From: Amphiduros pacificus
Taxonomy: Eukaryota; Annelida; Polychaeta; Phyllodocida; Hesionidae
Assembly: GCA_949316495.1 (NCBI GenBank)
Contig: OX439000.1
Location: forward strand, 188,501 to 252,500
Direction: 5' to 3'
Length of the DNA: 64,000 nucleotides
The position numbers and the translations under genes are program-made. Below are positions 11,235-21,155 of this stretch, piece after piece; position 1 is the stretch's first letter; every line of letters starts with the position of its first letter. Below the pieces are notes generated by a model. It was not told the DNA's origin. It was given only the letters and a program-made list of their open reading frames with translations, and searched no databases.

Positions 11235-11575
11235 TTTTGTTATTAAGCATATATACTATGACGAAATTCATGCTTTGATTAGATACATGTGGCAATGTGA
11301 GTGGGATGAAGCTGTGAATAAAAAGCTTCACAGTGTAAAACATACATTAGGTAAAAATCCAAATCAGGCCATAAAATATGTCGTGAAAAAGCAGTATTAA
11401 CACATATCCAAATTGGACACAGTCCCTTAACACAAGTTACTTGTTTAGAGGTGATGATCAGCCTGAATATGGTTCCTGTCAAACCCCTTTGACAGTGACA
11501 CACATCATGCTTGACTGTGTTGGATTTGATGATAGTTTAAAATCTATACAGAAATATTTTACAGATCTGTTATAA
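11235..11575 (+). mobile_element. I-type LINE remnant, C-terminal part (downstream half)
   Basis: Frames read IRFVIKHIYYDEIHALIRYM, WQCEWDEAVNKKLHSVKHTL, then AVLTHIQIGHSPLTQVTC, then LFRGDDQPEYGSCQTPLTVT followed by HIMLDCVGFD. This is the usual end of I/Nimb-type ORF2, including the closing C-H-C knuckle. Stops and frameshifts break it. It continues the logic of the remnant at 5165-5590 (RT end, RNase H, then this tail), in the same orientation. The two are best read as one element split by a later insertion. Confidence 0.75.
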
Positions 11576-11579
11576 CCAA

Positions 11580-12885
11580 TCTAACTTGATTAAATCAAAC
11601 ATCTCATTAAATTGTATATGTTTTTGTTTCATAATATTTGTTCATTATTCACAAAAATCAGTAAAAATGAGAAAAATGCCAAACATTTGATGCATGACCT
11701 TGACTTTGACCTTTGACCTTGAATATGTTTTTTTTTACCAACATCGACTAGAGCCCCTCAGGTGTGATTGTGTGAGATTATGTTCATTTCCCATGTGATT
11801 TAGGTGTCTTGTGAGCCTGTTTTGCTTGTATTGTTTATTGAATATAAAAAATGACGAATTTGGTTTTTCATTTTTTCCTCGGGTTTTAGAAAAAAAAATT
11901 AAAAAGTTCCGCGAATCTTATTGTTGATGTTGGTAATATAGGTGCTGCTCTATATTGCCATAATAGTGAGACGTCTGGATCTGGCTGGCCTTGGGAGAAA
12001 AATGTCCATAAACTTGCCTTGTTTTTCACATTTTGGCTCTAGTTCCGATCATGGCCACCAGGGGACACCACTGTATTGATTTAATGAGGTCAAGGGTCAA
12101 GTAAAGGTCAAATATGAAAATCTAAAGACTGGTCCTATATAATAAGTACATGCATCATAGATCAATACAATTTCATTAAGAAATATTTTGATGCAAATAT
12201 TGCAGAATTTAGGGATTTTTATTTTTCAAATGTGTGATTTTTGTTAAAAAGGGGTACCCTGACTTTGGGGTGTTTTAATGATGTTACCATGGCAACCATC
12301 AATTTCTGAAAAAAATCCCTTGGCAAAAATCTTAGTTAGACCCTACCCTTTCAAATGACATATGGCTTGTCTTGATCTGTGAGAACACCCTTCGCCACAT
12401 TTTCCAGATTTTGCAGGTTTTTACAGGCAGAGCCTCTTAAACATCAATATTTTCAGGTTTAAAGTTTAAAAGAATTAATTGCCACAGATGATGCCGCTTT
12501 GATTCTATCTTTTTTAATTTATTAAAAGAAATTGGCCTGTTTAATCATTTTTAAGGGCGGAGTAGGATTGGGCCGGCATTAATTGCTACGTCATTGTTTA
12601 CTGTCTGTCTTCACACTTCTCATTCATTAACATTTACAATTTTTAATTCATTAATGGCACTAAATGACCTTAATGTGTTGATGTGCCGTTAAGAATTCAT
12701 TCATTCATTAAAAAGTATGGTGCAAAGGATGTAATAAATATTTTTATTCTGACATTTGAAACAGTGCAGTTTCCAATATCTATTAAAGTTGGATATTTGA
12801 ATATCTGAGTTGATGTTTATATTCCAAAGCCTGGAAAGTGTCACAGGTATGGACACGGATTTGTTTGGGATTTTACATCAGCATG
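11580..12885. other. Non-coding stretch, nothing firm
   Basis: No gene was recognised. One perfect direct repeat of TGACCT spaced by one base lies at 11707-11719 (tgacctttgacct), a DR1-like arrangement. Such ccttgacctttgacc strings are common in repetitive DNA, so a regulatory role is not claimed. The stretch 11730-12480 is AT-rich with T and A runs. Confidence 0.45.
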
Positions 12886-12889
12886 TAGC

Positions 12890-14145
12890 ATGTCTGGCAG
12901 TGGCAGGAGCCCAGCCAGCTATGACAAGGCTGACCAAAACAACACACAAGGTAAAACAGCTGATTCACCTGTAATGTTACATGGAGACTTTGATGTTGTT
13001 ATCAAAGGAATACATCAGACCATGAGAGGTCTTAGGGCTGATTTTACATCAATGCATGAACATATTGAAGGTATTGACCAGAGACTGTCCTAATTAGAAA
13101 AGGAAAAAGTAACACATTCAAAGGAAGCCAGGGACCCCCACCGGGCAGGGACCCCCACCGGGCAGGGACCCCCACCGGGCAGGGACCCCCAACGGGCAGG
13201 GACCCCCACTGGGCAGGGACCCCACTGGGCAGGGACCCCACCGGACAGGGACCCCCACCGGGCAGGGACCCCCACTGGGCAGGGACCCCCACCGGGCAGG
13301 GACCCCCACCGGGCAGGGACCCCCACTGGGCAGGGACCCCACCGGGCAGGGACCCCACCGGGCAGGGACCCCCACCGGGCAGGGACCCCACCGGGCAGGG
13401 ACCCCACCGGGCAGGGACCCCACCGGGCAGGGACCCCCACCGGGCAGGGACCCCCACCGGGCAGGGACCCCACCGGGCAGGGACCCCCACCGGGCAGGGA
13501 CCCCCACCGGGCAGGGACCCCCACCGGGCAGGGACCCCCACCGGACAGGTCCTCCACAACCCCATACGCCAGCTCACCGCACATAGGACAGACAAACCCA
13601 GCCTCCAACTTGTTCTGTTGGTGTTTGGAATATAAATGGATGGACACAAGAAAACTCTTTTATTAAGATCTCGTATAATTGAGGAATTTAATTATGATAT
13701 ATGGTGTTTAAATGAAACTCACTTGGACAGAGATGAAAAGATATGTCTGGATAATTATGAGTGGATAGGTCATAATAGAACAGTGAGAAATACAGCTGCA
13801 CCAAAAACATTTGGAGGGACAGGTTTATTGGTTAAATCTTGTTTATATAATGTTTATCACATACAAACAATTGATAAATCCGTGGATGGTATTTTGATTG
13901 TGCTTTTCACAGTTAAACAGACAGATTTTTCATTCCTTATTATTTCATGTTACCTTCCACCAGAAGGATCAGTGTATGCCAACTCTACTAATTTTTTTGT
14001 CCATATTATGGCACAACTTTATCTACACCAGAACATATATGTGGCGACTTGAATGGAAGGATTGGAAACCTGTCCGATGCTACAGATATTGACTCTTTAC
14101 CCAATAGACTCGTGTTGTTAAAGGGCATGGATGTCTTTGTCTTTG
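12890..14145 (+). mobile_element. Decayed LINE: ORF1-like start and endonuclease part
   Basis: A 67-residue frame at 12890-13093 (MSGSGRSPASYDKADQNN, then a helical MRGLRADFTSMHEHIEGIDQ) resembles the start of a LINE ORF1. After a GC-rich minisatellite, the translation resumes with VGVWNINGWT. In a shifted frame come IWCLNETHLDRDEKICLDNY, TFGGTGLLVKS and ISCYLPPEG, then in a third frame ICGDLNGRIGNLSDATDIDS. These are the ordered motifs of an apurinic-type LINE endonuclease. At least two frameshifts are present and there is no RT downstream, so it is a dead fragment. The assignment of the first frame to the same element is less sure. Confidence 0.6.
13128..13545. repeat. GC-rich 16/17-bp minisatellite
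   Basis: About 25 units of gggacccccaccgggca (17 bp), alternating with a one-C-shorter 16-bp form, differ only by a few substitutions. On the minus strand each unit has a run of four or five G, so the array is open in all three frames and yields spurious Pro/Gly/Trp-rich frames. It sits between the ORF1-like and endonuclease parts of a decayed LINE. Confidence 0.95.
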
Positions 14146-14431
14146 TTCATAGTTGGCTCAAGCAGCAAGCCTGAATAGTGATAGATAGATGATGTACATA
14201 GTTAATTGAGCATTCATTGTTACAGTAGCATTTTATCCATTGGTGATTATAAAATGTATTAAGGAATGTTGAATATGTGAGTATAATAAATTGGTGTATG
14301 TTGGTTTTTCCTTTGTTTGAGACCAGGGCGGCCATATTGGAATATTTGAATCCAACTGTCACATGTGTAGTACATGTGTAGCACATAAAATGCTATTATA
14401 AAAGGGGAAAGTAAGCTTTATTTGGTATTAA

Positions 14432-14774
14432 GGCTGTGTTTCCATATGTGCAGTCCATAATGCAGTGCCCAATGCAGTGCCCAACGCAGAGCGTCACATG
14501 TATGCGTCAGTTTTGTGATGTTTTCTATGTCAAACTTCTAATTTGGCGCCAATATTAGGCTTGCAACCTATGGGAAACCTATGCGTCACTCTATGCGTCA
14601 GATTTTCATTCGCTACCCTATGCGAAAGGCTATGCGTTAATTTACTTACGGACGTCATTACGGACGGCAATACGCACACATGGAAACACCTGTATTGTTC
14701 AGTATGGTGTGCGAACAAAAATTGATGCACTGCATGACGCACTTCATGACAGACTGCACATATGGAAACACAGC
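14432..14774. mobile_element. Terminal-inverted-repeat element (MITE), 343 bp
   Basis: The ends are inverted copies: the left starts ggctgtgtttccatatgtgc, and the right is its complement with one base missing at the tip and about 23 paired bases. TTAA flanks both sides (14428-14431 and 14775-14778), which would fit a piggyBac-like target. A 3-bp TAA/TTA reading, as for Harbinger, cannot be excluded. Inside are repeated atgcagtgc and ctatgcgtca motifs. No transposase is encoded, so it is non-autonomous. Confidence 0.75.
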
Positions 14775-14876
14775 TTAAATGTTATGAGATATCTATAAAA
14801 TATGTGAATTTATATGAGTTTTCTGTGCATGTTGCCTGTATCAAGTGAGATTAGTAAGTGAGATCAGTATATTTAC

Positions 14877-14987
14877 CTGAAGCAGATATCACCCATTGAG
14901 CTGCCAGTACAGGCTGAGCTGCCACATTGGGAACACCCAGAGGGGTGTAAGGGTATGAATCCATATTGTTGCTATAGTTGTATAAAC
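14877..14987 (-). CDS. Candidate host-gene internal exon (unrecognised protein)
   Basis: On the minus strand, 111 bp between a CAG|G acceptor-like site (14988-14990) and a strong CAG|GTAAAT donor (cut after 14877) encode LYNYSNNMDSYPYTPLGVPN followed by VAAQPVLAAQWVISAS. The composition (Tyr, Pro, Asn, Ala) and codon use look like real protein, perhaps the linker of an RNA-binding protein, but I do not recognise it. The length is a multiple of three. Against it, no pyrimidine tract precedes the acceptor because the 17-bp array abuts it. It could be a fossil or chance frame. Confidence 0.35.
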
Positions 14988-15890
14988 CTGTGCCAATTGT
15001 CTGTATGTGCCAATTGTCTGCATGTGCCAATTGTCTGTATGTGCAAATTGTCTGCATGTGCCAATTTTCTGTATGTGCCAATTGTCTGTATGTGCCAATT
15101 GTCTGCATGTGCCAATTGTCTGTATGTGATAATTGTCTGTATGTGCTAATTGTCTGCATGTGCCAATTGTCTGCATGTGCCAATTGTCTGTACGTGCCAA
15201 TTGTCTGTATGTGCCAATTGTCTGCATGTGCCAATTGTCTGCATGTGCCAATTGTCTGCATGTGCCAATTGTCTGTATGTGCCAATTGTCTGTATGTGCC
15301 AATTGTCTGTATGTGCCAATTGTCTGCATGTGCCAATTTTCTGTATGTGCCAATTGTCTGTATGTGCCAATGGTCTGTATGTGCCAATGGTCTGTATGTG
15401 CCAATTGTCTGTATGTGCCAATGGTCTGTATGTGTCAATTGTCTGTATGTGCCAATTGTCTGCATGTGCCAATTGTCTGCATATGCCAATTTTCTGTATG
15501 TGCCAATTGTCTGTATGTGCCAATGGTCTGTATGTGCCAATGGTCTGTATGTGCCAATTGTCTGTATGTGCCAATTTTATGTATGTGCCAATTGTCTGTA
15601 TGTGCCAATTGTCTGCATGTGCCAATTGTCTGTATGTGCCAATTGTCTGCATGTGCCAATTGTCTGTATGTGCCAACTGTCTGTATATGCCAATTGTCTG
15701 CATGTGCCAATTTTCTGTATGTGCCAATTGTCTGTATGTGCTAATTTTCTGTATGTGCCAATTGTCAGTATGTGCCAATTGTCTGTATGTGATAATTGTC
15801 TGTATGTGATAATTGTCTGTATGTGATAATTGTCTGTATGTGGCAATTATCTGTATGTGGCAATTGTCTGTATGCGATAATTTTCTCTAT
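14988..15890. repeat. 17-bp minisatellite, about 53 units
   Basis: The unit is caattgtctgtatgtgc, with frequent tgcatgtgc and a few caatggtctg and gataattgtctg variants. Units keep their 17-bp length almost throughout, so the array is open in many frames on both strands (Cys/Val-rich on plus, His/Gln/Thr-rich on minus). These frames are by-products. Variants are interspersed rather than blocked. The last units near 15780-15890 drift to gataattgtctg. Confidence 0.95.
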
Positions 15891-15894
15891 GTGC

Positions 15895-16195
15895 TAATTA
15901 TTCATTCCTGAAGTCGGATATCTTATATATTTGGTTCTAAATGATTCATATAAAATATTCCAGTTCGAAGTTAAGTGTTCAGTTTACACAAATGTAAACA
16001 AGCAATATGTAATTTTAATTAATTCAATAAATTCTATATCTAGCAATCATTGGTTCACAAAATTTTCACAAACAATTCGTTGACACACTTTGAAGATGGG
16101 GCCATGACTAGCCCAACATGAGCAGTAAACTTTACGAGGTGACGTACTGACGCCACTGGGGGCATGAAAGCTTTCAATTGTTCTCTTGATTGCTG
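15895..16195. other. Non-coding spacer
   Basis: AT-rich single-copy-looking DNA between the 17-bp array and the next transposable element. No frame, RNA gene or repeat was recognised. Confidence 0.5.
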
Positions 16196-16198
16196 TAA

Positions 16199-16609
16199 GG
16201 GGCGATCCATTTGATTTTTGTGGGGTGGGGTGGGACAGCAGTACTGGATGAATAATTTTTTTTTCTTTGGTAGGGTGGATGAATAAATTTTTTTTCTGGT
16301 GTGGGGTGGGTGAATTAATTTTTTTTCTGGTGTGGGGTGGGTGAATAAATTTTTTTTCTTGTTAACAATCCGTCATTGATTGTTGCTTCCCCAGACTCTG
16401 ATCCTTCATTTCAAGAAATCCATATAGAAGATAGAAAAACTGGAAGGAGGTGGATGAATAATTTTTTTTTCTTTGGTAGGGTGGATGAATAATTTTTTTT
16501 TCTTTGGTAGGGTGAATGAATAAAAAAATTTTCTGGGATGGGGTGGGTGAATAATTTTTTTTCTCCAAAATCTCCCACCCCACCCCACAAAAATCAAATG
16601 GATCGCCCC
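16199..16609. mobile_element. Harbinger-like MITE, 411 bp with 37-bp inverted ends
   Basis: The first 37 bases, beginning ggggcgatccatttgatttt, are exactly complementary to 16573-16609. The trinucleotide TAA flanks both sides (16196-16198 and 16610-16612), the TWA target typical of PIF/Harbinger elements. The interior has tandem subterminal units of the form gggtggatgaataatttttt on both arms around a unique core (about 16362-16445). No transposase frame is present. The perfect ends suggest a fairly recent insertion. Confidence 0.85.
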
Positions 16610-16900
16610 TAACTCGACATGTATTTTTTGTAGCAAGAAAATATTCCAAAAATAGTTGTGTATATTCTGATAGTTATCTACGCAGATTTAAACATTGCAT
16701 GAGTCTAAAATGTCACTCTTTACAAACAGCAGGAACTTACACCATTTTGGACAACACTAAATTCCTCCCGATGACATATGAATAAACAATAATGACCTGG
16801 TCTTTTAGTTTCTTTTCTTTTTCTTTTATTTTTGTTCTGATCTGAACATAGGGTCACCAGGATAACCGTCATGTCTGCCAGTTCTTGAACTGATTGAATA

Positions 16901-16963
16901 ATTTCAGCGCTATGAACAGACTTGTCTGGTATCAGCGCTATACAAATTTAATTATTATTATTA
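16901..16963 (+). mobile_element. 3' tail of CR1/L2-like LINE (or SINE using it)
   Basis: ttcagcgctatgaacagac, then ttgtctggtatcagcgctat, then an (ATT)n-like tail match the last 60 bp of the LINE at 19954-27256. Homology ends just upstream, so this is an extremely 5'-truncated copy, or the tail of a SINE that borrows the LINE's 3' end. The small hairpin CAGAC-TT-GTCTG at 16917-16928 differs from its partner by a compensated base pair. Confidence 0.7.
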
Positions 16964-17387
16964 TGTTCATACTTGTTTGGATAATAAGGAATAAACTTTA
17001 AAACAACAAGCGAAAAATGTTGTTCACCACGATAATGTAACCCAACAAATTTTGAACCTAAGCTTAAACAATTCTAATGAATAACAACATTTCATGAAAG
17101 TAAGTTTGATCCCACAGTTCATAGAATTAAGTTTGATCCCTAACATTCGATCCCTGGAGACTGGTTAAGCCCAGTACACACGTAAGCATTCTGATTGACA
17201 AGATCTTGAAAATTAAATGCACATGATCATCTCGGGATTATCTGGTGCATCACCATTTCAATAGAGAATTATAGAAAGATATCTGATAGGAATGAGGATT
17301 AACCATTTCTCCAGGATGTAATTAACAATGTTCGCTAGGGTGTGTCTGATAAGAGGGTGTAATGCTGTCAGTCAACCCTCTAGGGTA

Positions 17388-17399
17388 AGGGGTATATAA
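17388..17399 (+). promoter_or_regulatory. TATA-like box upstream of a 44-bp array
   Basis: The string ggggtatataagatcc resembles a strong TATA box, with a start site expected about 30 bp downstream near cttgaccggcagg. The array at 17489 follows. No coding frame follows, so it could belong to a non-coding transcript or the leader of an unrecognised element, or be chance in AT-rich DNA. Confidence 0.2.
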
Positions 17400-17488
17400 G
17401 ATCCCTACTTGCTTGACCGGCAGGTTTAACCGTTCTGTTACAAGAATATATTTACACCATCTTTGAGAGAAAATAGCAAACATTGAGA

Positions 17489-17718
17489 GGAAAGTCTTTG
17501 GTATGGAATCAGCGTGGGACCGGGCGTAGCGGGGAAAGTATTTGATATGGAATCAGCGTGGGACCGGGCGTAGCGGGGAAAGTATTTGATATGGAATCAG
17601 CGTGGGACCGGGCGTAGCGGGGATAGTATTTGGTATGGAATCAGCGTGGGACCGGGCGTAGCGGGGATAGTATTTGGTATGGAATCAGCGTGGGACCGGG
17701 CGTAGCGGGGATAGTATT
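17489..17718. repeat. 44-bp tandem repeat, five units
   Basis: Five nearly identical units contain tatggaatcagcgtgggacc, then gggcgtagcgggga. Early units have ggaaag at the junction and later ones ggatag, so variants are ordered along the array. The units are GC-richer than the flanks. Confidence 0.9.
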
Positions 17719-17719
17719 T

Positions 17720-18840
17720 TCACCTACTGTGTTATGATGAATTTCATATGTGACAGCGCTCGTCATGCGGTGAAAACACTAAAATTATGGCCGCTGCAAG
17801 TCAGAAAATGTCTCAAAATCTCTTCAGGGCCTCACACGTAACGATCACATCTCCATAAAAGGCTTCTATCTCTGCTGGACAAAGCATAATTGTTATTACT
17901 ATCAATCATCCGGCATGAAGTTATCGTGAATGTTCAAAATGGTGGTTTTATTGTTAACACCAGCACCAAAATAGCGCTTGATATGCTCATTGATGTGATA
18001 TTCAACACGCCATTATTTGACATTGGATTAGTACACCTACTCGCTTTATTCCTCAGTTTTGTTTTTTATGATATATGAGCTTTGTGCAGTGACATATTAG
18101 TTTACTAAATTGTTATCTTAGTTGAAATGTTAGATATGCACATATTTAGGTTTCATAATGGTTTCACAATACCTAGGAATAGGTTGAGTCATAATTGATT
18201 GCGCAATAATCATTGTTTACCTCAATTATTTTATATCTATGACATACATCAATATAACATGCACAACTTTGAAATAAGTGAATATCACATGTGAGAAAAT
18301 GACATGATTTATCAGCAAATAAACGTTAGCATGATTTTATGAACTGTACAAACGTTGGGAAAGGAAGTCTTTTTATCACACGGATTAATTCAATGTCATT
18401 TTAATTGAGGATATATGAGGATAATTTAGGATATAAGATTAAATACTTTAATATCTTCAAATGAATATGTAATGAGGCGAAATGCATTGTTCAAAGTGCC
18501 ATTATGACGCCTACATTTCCACCTATTTTGCCGGCGCCGTGAGCCCAGTAGGTAGAGCAGTGGAAATGTGCTTTTTTTGGTCACATTAATTGATGATGGG
18601 AAGAAGTCTTGCAGCGAATCTCATTCACCTCAGTGATCACCGTCAGTTTGGTCAAATGCAATCTAAAGGCGACCTAATATGGCCTGTGTTGCTGAAAGAA
18701 TCCTAGCATTTGACAATATCAAATTGTTGAACTATAATGTACATGGTAGTTGTATCGGTTTAGTTGTCCTTAGGTTTTCACAATGAAAAATAAACCTTCA
18801 AAGTAATTTGAGATTTAGTTATCCTTGCCATTAAGTCCAA
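17720..18840. other. Non-coding spacer with a possible SINE-head fragment
   Basis: No gene was recognised. Near 18538-18572, gccgtgagcccagtaggtag followed by agcagtgga resembles a tRNA A-box head without a convincing B box, perhaps a decayed SINE fragment. A 62-residue hydrophobic frame at 17890-18078 has no supporting features. Confidence 0.35.
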
Positions 18841-18841
18841 T

Positions 18842-19953
18842 CTCAATGTACAAGCCTACCTCAATGTACAAGTCCTACCTGAATGTATGAGTCCTACCGC
18901 AATGTACGAGTCCTACTTCAATGTACGAGTCCTACCTCAATGTACGAGTCCTACTTCATTGTACGAGTCCTACCTCAATGTACGAGTCCTACCTCAATGT
19001 ACCAATCCTACCTCAATGTACCAATCCTACTTGATTGTACGAGTCCTACCTCAATGTACGAGTCCTACCTAATTGTACGAGTCCTACCTCAATGTACGAG
19101 TCCTACCTCATTGTACGAATCCTACCTCAATGTACAAGTCCTACCTCAATGTACCAATCATACCTCAATGTACCAATCCTACTTCATTGTAGGAGTCCTA
19201 CTTCAATGTACAAGTCCTACTTCATTGTACAAGTCCTACCTCAATGTACGAGTCCTACTTCATTGTACGAGTCCCACTTCAATGTACAAGTCCTACCTCA
19301 ATGTACGAGTCCTACCTCAATGTACGAGTCCTACCTCAATGTACGAGTCCTACCTCAATGTATCAATCCTACTTCATTGTACAAGTCCTACCTCAATGTA
19401 CGAGTCCTACCTCATTGTACGAGTTCTACCTCAATGTACCAATCCTACTTCATTGTACGAGTCCTACCTCAATGTACGAGTCCTACCTCAATGTACAAGT
19501 CCTACCTCAATGTACGAGTCCTACCTCAATGTACTAGTCCTACTTCAATGTACAAGTCCTACCTCAATGTATGAGTCCTACCTCAATGTACAAGTCCTTC
19601 CTCAATGTACTAGTCCTACCTCAATGTACGAGTCCTACCTCAATGTACTAGTCCTACTTCAATGCACAAGTCCTACCTCAATGTACGAGTCCTACCTCAA
19701 TGTACGGGTCCTACCTCATTGTAAGAGTCCTACCTCAATGTACCAATCCTACTTCATTGTACGAGTCCTACCTCAATGTACGAGTCCTACCTCAATGTAC
19801 GAGTCCTACCTCAATGTACGAGTCCTACCTCATTGTGCGAGTCCTACCTCAATGTACCAATCCTACTTCATTGTACGAGTCCTACCTCAATGTACCAACC
19901 CTACTTCATTGTACGAGTCCTAAGAGTCCTACCTCAATGTACGAGTCCTACCT
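18842..19953. repeat. 19-bp tandem array, left block (~58 units)
   Basis: The unit is acctcaatgtacgagtcct, with common acttcattgtac, gtacaagtcc and gtaccaatcc variants. The array is continuous up to 19953, where the LINE begins, and it resumes in the same orientation at 27257. Since 19 is not a multiple of three, all plus frames stay open and give spurious YESYLNVRVLPQCTSPTSM-type repeats. Confidence 0.95.
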
Positions 19954-20684
19954 TTAAGCGCACGCTCACGGTGGTCGGACGCATATTCATTTGAGCTCTC
20001 GTTTAACATCCGATTACTCGATAAATTCTCGATTTTCAGACCATATATCTGCATAAATCGTATCGTATGATCATCGTGATCGTGCACACCCCATGAATCA
20101 GCGAGGAAACAAGTGATAACACGTGAAATCATTACTACATTCCGGATTAGATTGTACAAGAAATCATAAGCCGCCATTACCCAACAATCTAGCACCCACC
20201 TGTGTTCTGTTGCGACGACGGCTCTCAGTGTTTCTCTTAGTTTCAACTGTGATTCATATTTACAAGTTCGCAAATTTTCATAATTAATAAATCCTCGGGT
20301 CGCAGGTCAAGAAATCATTACATCTCGACCGGTGACTAAATCAATTGCGTCTCACGTAAACAACTCAGACAGATTTGAATATTGGCAGTTACAGCTTATC
20401 TAAGCACGGCAACGGCAACAATCTCTCTTTGTGGCTTTGTCCTCGAACAAGAAACAACGCAAAACATATATATACACTTATCAACGATCATCCAGCGAAT
20501 TCTTCACACTGATATTAACCTGTAGCGACCAAAATCACCTCGATCTTCAATTACAAACGGTAAGGAAGAATCTTTCATCCAGTCAGTATAAAAAAACATA
20601 CCAACGCTTGCGGAACTCGACCACTCAGAAATATTACATACTCATATCATATTATCTTAGAATCTACTGTGCGCTCTTCTGTAC

Positions 20685-21056
20685 CCGTCCCCAGTATCGT
20701 ACTAGGGCGATCGGAAGAAAATAGAATTTCTGCTGCCCACTGTTCACGTGGGCCTCAGAAGAGAAAACAAAATCAAAATAAACAAGCTCAAACTCAAATC
20801 TTTCTGTAACCGTCCAGTTAATTCTTGGACGATCGGAAATAAAAATACCACTGTTCATGTGGGTTTTCAAGAAAAGAGAAATATCATTACTCTAACAAGA
20901 TTATCTCTGTAACCGTCACAGTTAAACTGAGACGATCGGAGTTAAATATTGCAAACCAACAAAAAAATACCACTGTTCACGTGGATTTTCAAGAAAATAT
21001 CATTTTTTCTAACAAGATTATCTCTGTAACCGTCACAGTTAAACTGAGACGATCGG
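20685..21056 (+). repeat. Four tandem hairpin modules in the LINE leader
   Basis: Hairpin A recurs at 20685-20714, 20810-20836, 20913-20939 and 21030-21056. Each starts ccgtc and ends cgatcgg. Inner stems differ but stay paired: CCC/GGG with AGTA/TACT, then GTCCA/TGGAC, then GTC/GAC with CAGT/ACTG (twice). After each of the first three comes hairpin B, ccactgttcacgtgg, with CCAC/GTGG ends, extended to CCCAC/GTGGG in the first. Spacing is 125, 103 and 117 bp. The last module lies 100 bp before the ORF1 ATG. Function is unknown; ribosome entry or protein binding are possibilities. Confidence 0.7.
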
Positions 21057-21155
21057 AGTCATAAATTGCAAACCATCAAAATAACTTCGAAAAGAATAGT
21101 TTTCAAAAGAAATTTTGTATTGCTTCATAATCAAAAAAATAGTAAAGTGCAAAAT

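Noticed and set aside
11707-11719. Perfect DR1 of TGACCT as a regulatory site
   Set aside because: It is a single site within repetitive ccttgacctttgacc-like sequence, with no gene nearby.
13044-13649. Pro/Gly/Trp-rich minus-strand frames of 129-201 residues
   Set aside because: They are translations of the GC-rich minisatellite in all three frames.
14851-15846. Long Cys/Val-rich and His/Gln-rich frames up to 282 residues
   Set aside because: A 17-bp unit without stops stays open in many frames on both strands. The frames are by-products of the array.
17300-17760. Solo LTR suggested by the TATA box and leader-like sequence
   Set aside because: No matching terminal repeat, no primer binding site and no gag or pol remnants were found nearby.
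17890-18078. Small hydrophobic protein of 62 residues
   Set aside because: There is no homology, no start context and no splice signals. Such frames are expected by chance in AT-rich DNA.
18883-19994. 346-residue repetitive plus-strand frame resembling a repeat protein
   Set aside because: It is the 19-bp array read through. Neighbouring frames give the same peptide shifted, and there is no start context or unique sequence.
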